NCBI RefSeq assembly: GCF_003569005.1
Contig: NZ_BCUR01000004.1
Span: 1,959,111 to 2,023,110, forward strand
Source of the DNA: Vibrio superstes
GTDB lineage: Bacteria; Pseudomonadota; Gammaproteobacteria; Enterobacterales; Vibrionaceae
Length of the DNA stretch: 64,000 nt
Reading direction: 5' to 3'
Every line of letters begins with the position of its first letter. Position 1 is the stretch's first letter. A program made the position numbers and the translations under genes. Below are positions 62,562 to 64,000 of this stretch, piece after piece. The notes under the pieces were generated by a model. It saw only the letters and a program-made list of their open reading frames with translations, did not search any database and was not told the DNA's origin.

Positions 62562-63691
62562 TTACTTACCTCTACCTTAAAACCTAATTCTTGCAAGGGT
62601 TGCAGATTACAAGACGCATCACCGATCAGCGTCACCGCACCATACTCTCGGCGGTCCCAGTATTCTTTGCGCATTTGGTCAAATGCACCCGTTTCCCCAA
62701 TCTTCCGGCGAAACAAGGCATCGTCTTTGCGCACATCATAGATCAATTGAGTGATGTTGTGCAGTGTTGCTTCATCCCAAGGGCGAGATAAGTGCATTTC
62801 AGGTACTGGCGCGATAGGCAAAAGATCAGCAGCGTTGGCAGAAAGTGGACTCTCGATTAACTGACAAAAAGAGTTAAAGATCATGGTCGTGCCACGGGCT
62901 TTACCCTCTAGACCATATCCAGCAACGTGTGGCGTTGCAAAAGCCAGCAGTGGAAGAAGCTCAAGATCGACCTCTGGCTCAAATTCAAACACGTCCAGCA
63001 CTGCAGTGAAACCATCATTGCGTTGTAGCCTCTGTTTTAGCGCAGAATTATCTACAATCGGTCCACGGGCTGCATTAATCAAAATTTGATTAGCACGCAT
63101 TGCCTGTAAACGCATAGTGTCGATGAGATGATGTGTTGGATACTCCCCATCTCGGGTGATTGGCGTGTGCAGAGAAATTACATCACTTTGTTCTAGCAAT
63201 TCATCCAAAGCGGTAAACTGACGAGTATCACCCCCAGCCTCTTTTAATGGGTCGTTAAGCATCACTTTAATACCGATGCCAGAAAGGCACTTGGCTAAAT
63301 AGCTACCCACTTGCCCTGCACCTATGATGCCAACCGTTTTTTCAAATATTGTGAAACCTTGCTGCTGAGAAAGCACCATCAATGATGAAATGACATACTC
63401 CGCCACACCAACCTTGTTACAGCCAGGGGCATGAGTATAAGCAACGCCCTTTGCCTCAAGTGCTTTTTCGTCAAGGTGATCATGGCCTGCCGTTGCAGTA
63501 CCCACGAACTTAAGCTTGTTGGCTTTAGACAACAACTCACTGTTCACTTTAGTGACAGAGCGAATCATCAGGGCATCAACGTCGACTAGGTCATCAGCAT
63601 TGATAGTACGTCCAGATAACGCGATAACCTCACCTAGCTGGCCAAATAACTCTTTGGCGTAAGGCATATTTTCATCAATTACAATTTTCAT
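62558..63691 (-). CDS. pdxB: PdxB, erythronate-4-phosphate dehydrogenase
   Basis: Second step of the DXP-dependent pyridoxal phosphate pathway. The 377-aa protein belongs to the D-isomer 2-hydroxyacid dehydrogenases. It has the NAD motif [17 protein letters not shown] (about 119-135), the [15 protein letters not shown] and [12 protein letters not shown] segments, the catalytic His in [17 protein letters not shown] and the PdxB-specific C-terminal dimerisation domain (from about 290). First gene of pdxB-asd. Confidence 0.95.
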   Translation of the reverse strand: MKIVIDENMPYAKELFGQLGEVIALSGRTINADDLVDVDALMIRSVTKVNSELLSKANKLKFVGTATAGHDHLDEKALEAKGVAYTHAPGCNKVGVAEYVISSLMVLSQQQGFTIFEKTVGIIGAGQVGSYLAKCLSGIGIKVMLNDPLKEAGGDTRQFTALDELLEQSDVISLHTPITRDGEYPTHHLIDTMRLQAMRANQILINAARGPIVDNSALKQRLQRNDGFTAVLDVFEFEPEVDLELLPLLAFATPHVAGYGLEGKARGTTMIFNSFCQLIESPLSANAADLLPIAPVPEMHLSRPWDEATLHNITQLIYDVRKDDALFRRKIGETGAFDQMRKEYWDRREYGAVTLIGDASCNLQPLQELGFKVEVSK

Positions 63692-63734
63692 TTACAGGGC
63701 TTCAAAGTGATTGGCAGGGTTATAGATTAATAAT

Positions 63735-63767
63735 AAAAGGCCCGACAAGCAAAGCCTGTCGGGCCTT
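63735..63767 (-). terminator. Rho-independent terminator of fabB
   Basis: AAGGCCCGACA (63737-63747) and TGTCGGGCCTT (63757-63767) form a perfect 11-bp stem around a 9-nt loop. On the minus strand it is followed by TTTTATTATTA. It ends the fabB transcript after the repeat at 63813-63910 and just before pdxB. Confidence 0.85.
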
Positions 63768-63812
63768 AAAGTAGTTTATTGGGTTGCTACTTTTATTTGT
63801 AGAAATGACAAC

Positions 63813-63910
63813 CGTCGTCCCCGAGGGCTTGTCCGGGCTGGCGTACCAGTCGGGACTTTTCAATTGTAATGCCCAAAACCAGATTCCCGATAAAAACACT
63901 CGGGAATGAC
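63813..63910. repeat. Dispersed hairpin repeat, family A
   Basis: Starts cgtcgtccccgag and ends actcgggaatgac, with the same internal ggctggcgtaccagtcggg as 16041-16134. It lies in the fabB 3' untranslated region, between the fabB stop and its terminator, as the tandem array does for ald. Confidence 0.75.
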
Positions 63911-63926
63911 TTGTACACTATGGGGA

Positions 63927-64000
63927 TTAGCCTTCGTACTTTTTGAACACTAGCGTTGCGTTAGTACCGCCGAAGCCGAAGCTATTAGACATCACGGTCT
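63927..64000 (-). CDS. fabB: FabB, 3-oxoacyl-[ACP] synthase I (3' end only)
   Basis: Only the last 23 or so codons are in the window; the gene continues past the right edge. The C-terminus MSNSFGFGGTNATLVF, with the terminal KKYEG, matches the end of KAS I proteins, whose FGFGGTNA(T/S) loop lines the active site. The fabB-pdxB vicinity is also seen in E. coli. FabF ends differently, so fabB is preferred, but the fragment is short. Confidence 0.85.
   Translation of the reverse strand, partial: TVMSNSFGFGGTNATLVFKKYEG

Overview
The window looks like a chromosomal segment of a Vibrio or close Vibrionaceae relative. Proteins such as BioB, Lrp, CysB, PyrF, GapA and YcgN closely match what I remember of Vibrio and enteric sequences. 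Several gene strings also match conserved gammaproteobacterial order: lrp-ftsK-lolA-rarA-serS, cmk-rpsA-ihfB-lapA-lapB-pyrF, sohB/yciK, ydjA..sppA-ansA, yeaC-msrB-gapA-yeaD, apt-dnaX-ybaB-recR and truA-accD-folC-dedD-cvpA-purF. I found no tRNA, rRNA, CRISPR array, insertion sequence or phage gene. Layout by region. 1-3.8 kb: biotin genes bioC(partial)-bioF-bioB diverge from bioA around a BirA-type operator. 3.9-11.4 kb: a membrane protein, then serS, rarA, lolA, ftsK and lrp, all on the minus strand. 11.5-16.3 kb: ald, an uncharacterised methyltransferase, cysB and miaE, with three repeat blocks. 16.3-21.6 kb: pyrF, lapB, lapA, ihfB, rpsA and cmk on the minus strand. 21.7-34.5 kb: a cupin, sohB, two SDR oxidoreductases, topB, a nitroreductase, fadH with a FadR-like site, sppA, ansA, a HAD hydrolase, yeaC and msrB. 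34.8-45.2 kb: gapA and yeaD, then a disturbed region. 45.2-53.6 kb: ycgN, a YkgJ-type protein, aqpZ, recR, ybaB, dnaX (with a -1 frameshift signal), apt, a YbaN-type protein, an RssB-like regulator and a LysR regulator. 53.7-64 kb: purF, cvpA (PurR box), dedD, folC, accD, truA, a short fimV/hubP-type gene, asd, pdxB and the 3' end of fabB. The accessory part is 37.7-43.4 kb. It is AT-rich and holds a GtrII-like membrane glycosyltransferase (minus strand), a methyltransferase, a small SMR/ArnE-type flippase and a GtrB-like polyprenyl-phosphate glycosyltransferase, which together look like a surface-glycan (O-antigen) modification cassette. It sits inside a partial duplication of yeaD-rlmA-chaN. 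The left side has intact yeaD, an rlmA with a damaged 3' end and a decayed chaN. The right side has a decayed yeaD tail, an intact rlmA and an intact chaN. This suggests the cassette came in with homologous flanks from a related strain and the redundant copies then decayed in a complementary way. Dispersed hairpin repeats of two families, plus a 25-bp tandem array apparently derived from the end of one of them, fill several intergenic gaps.
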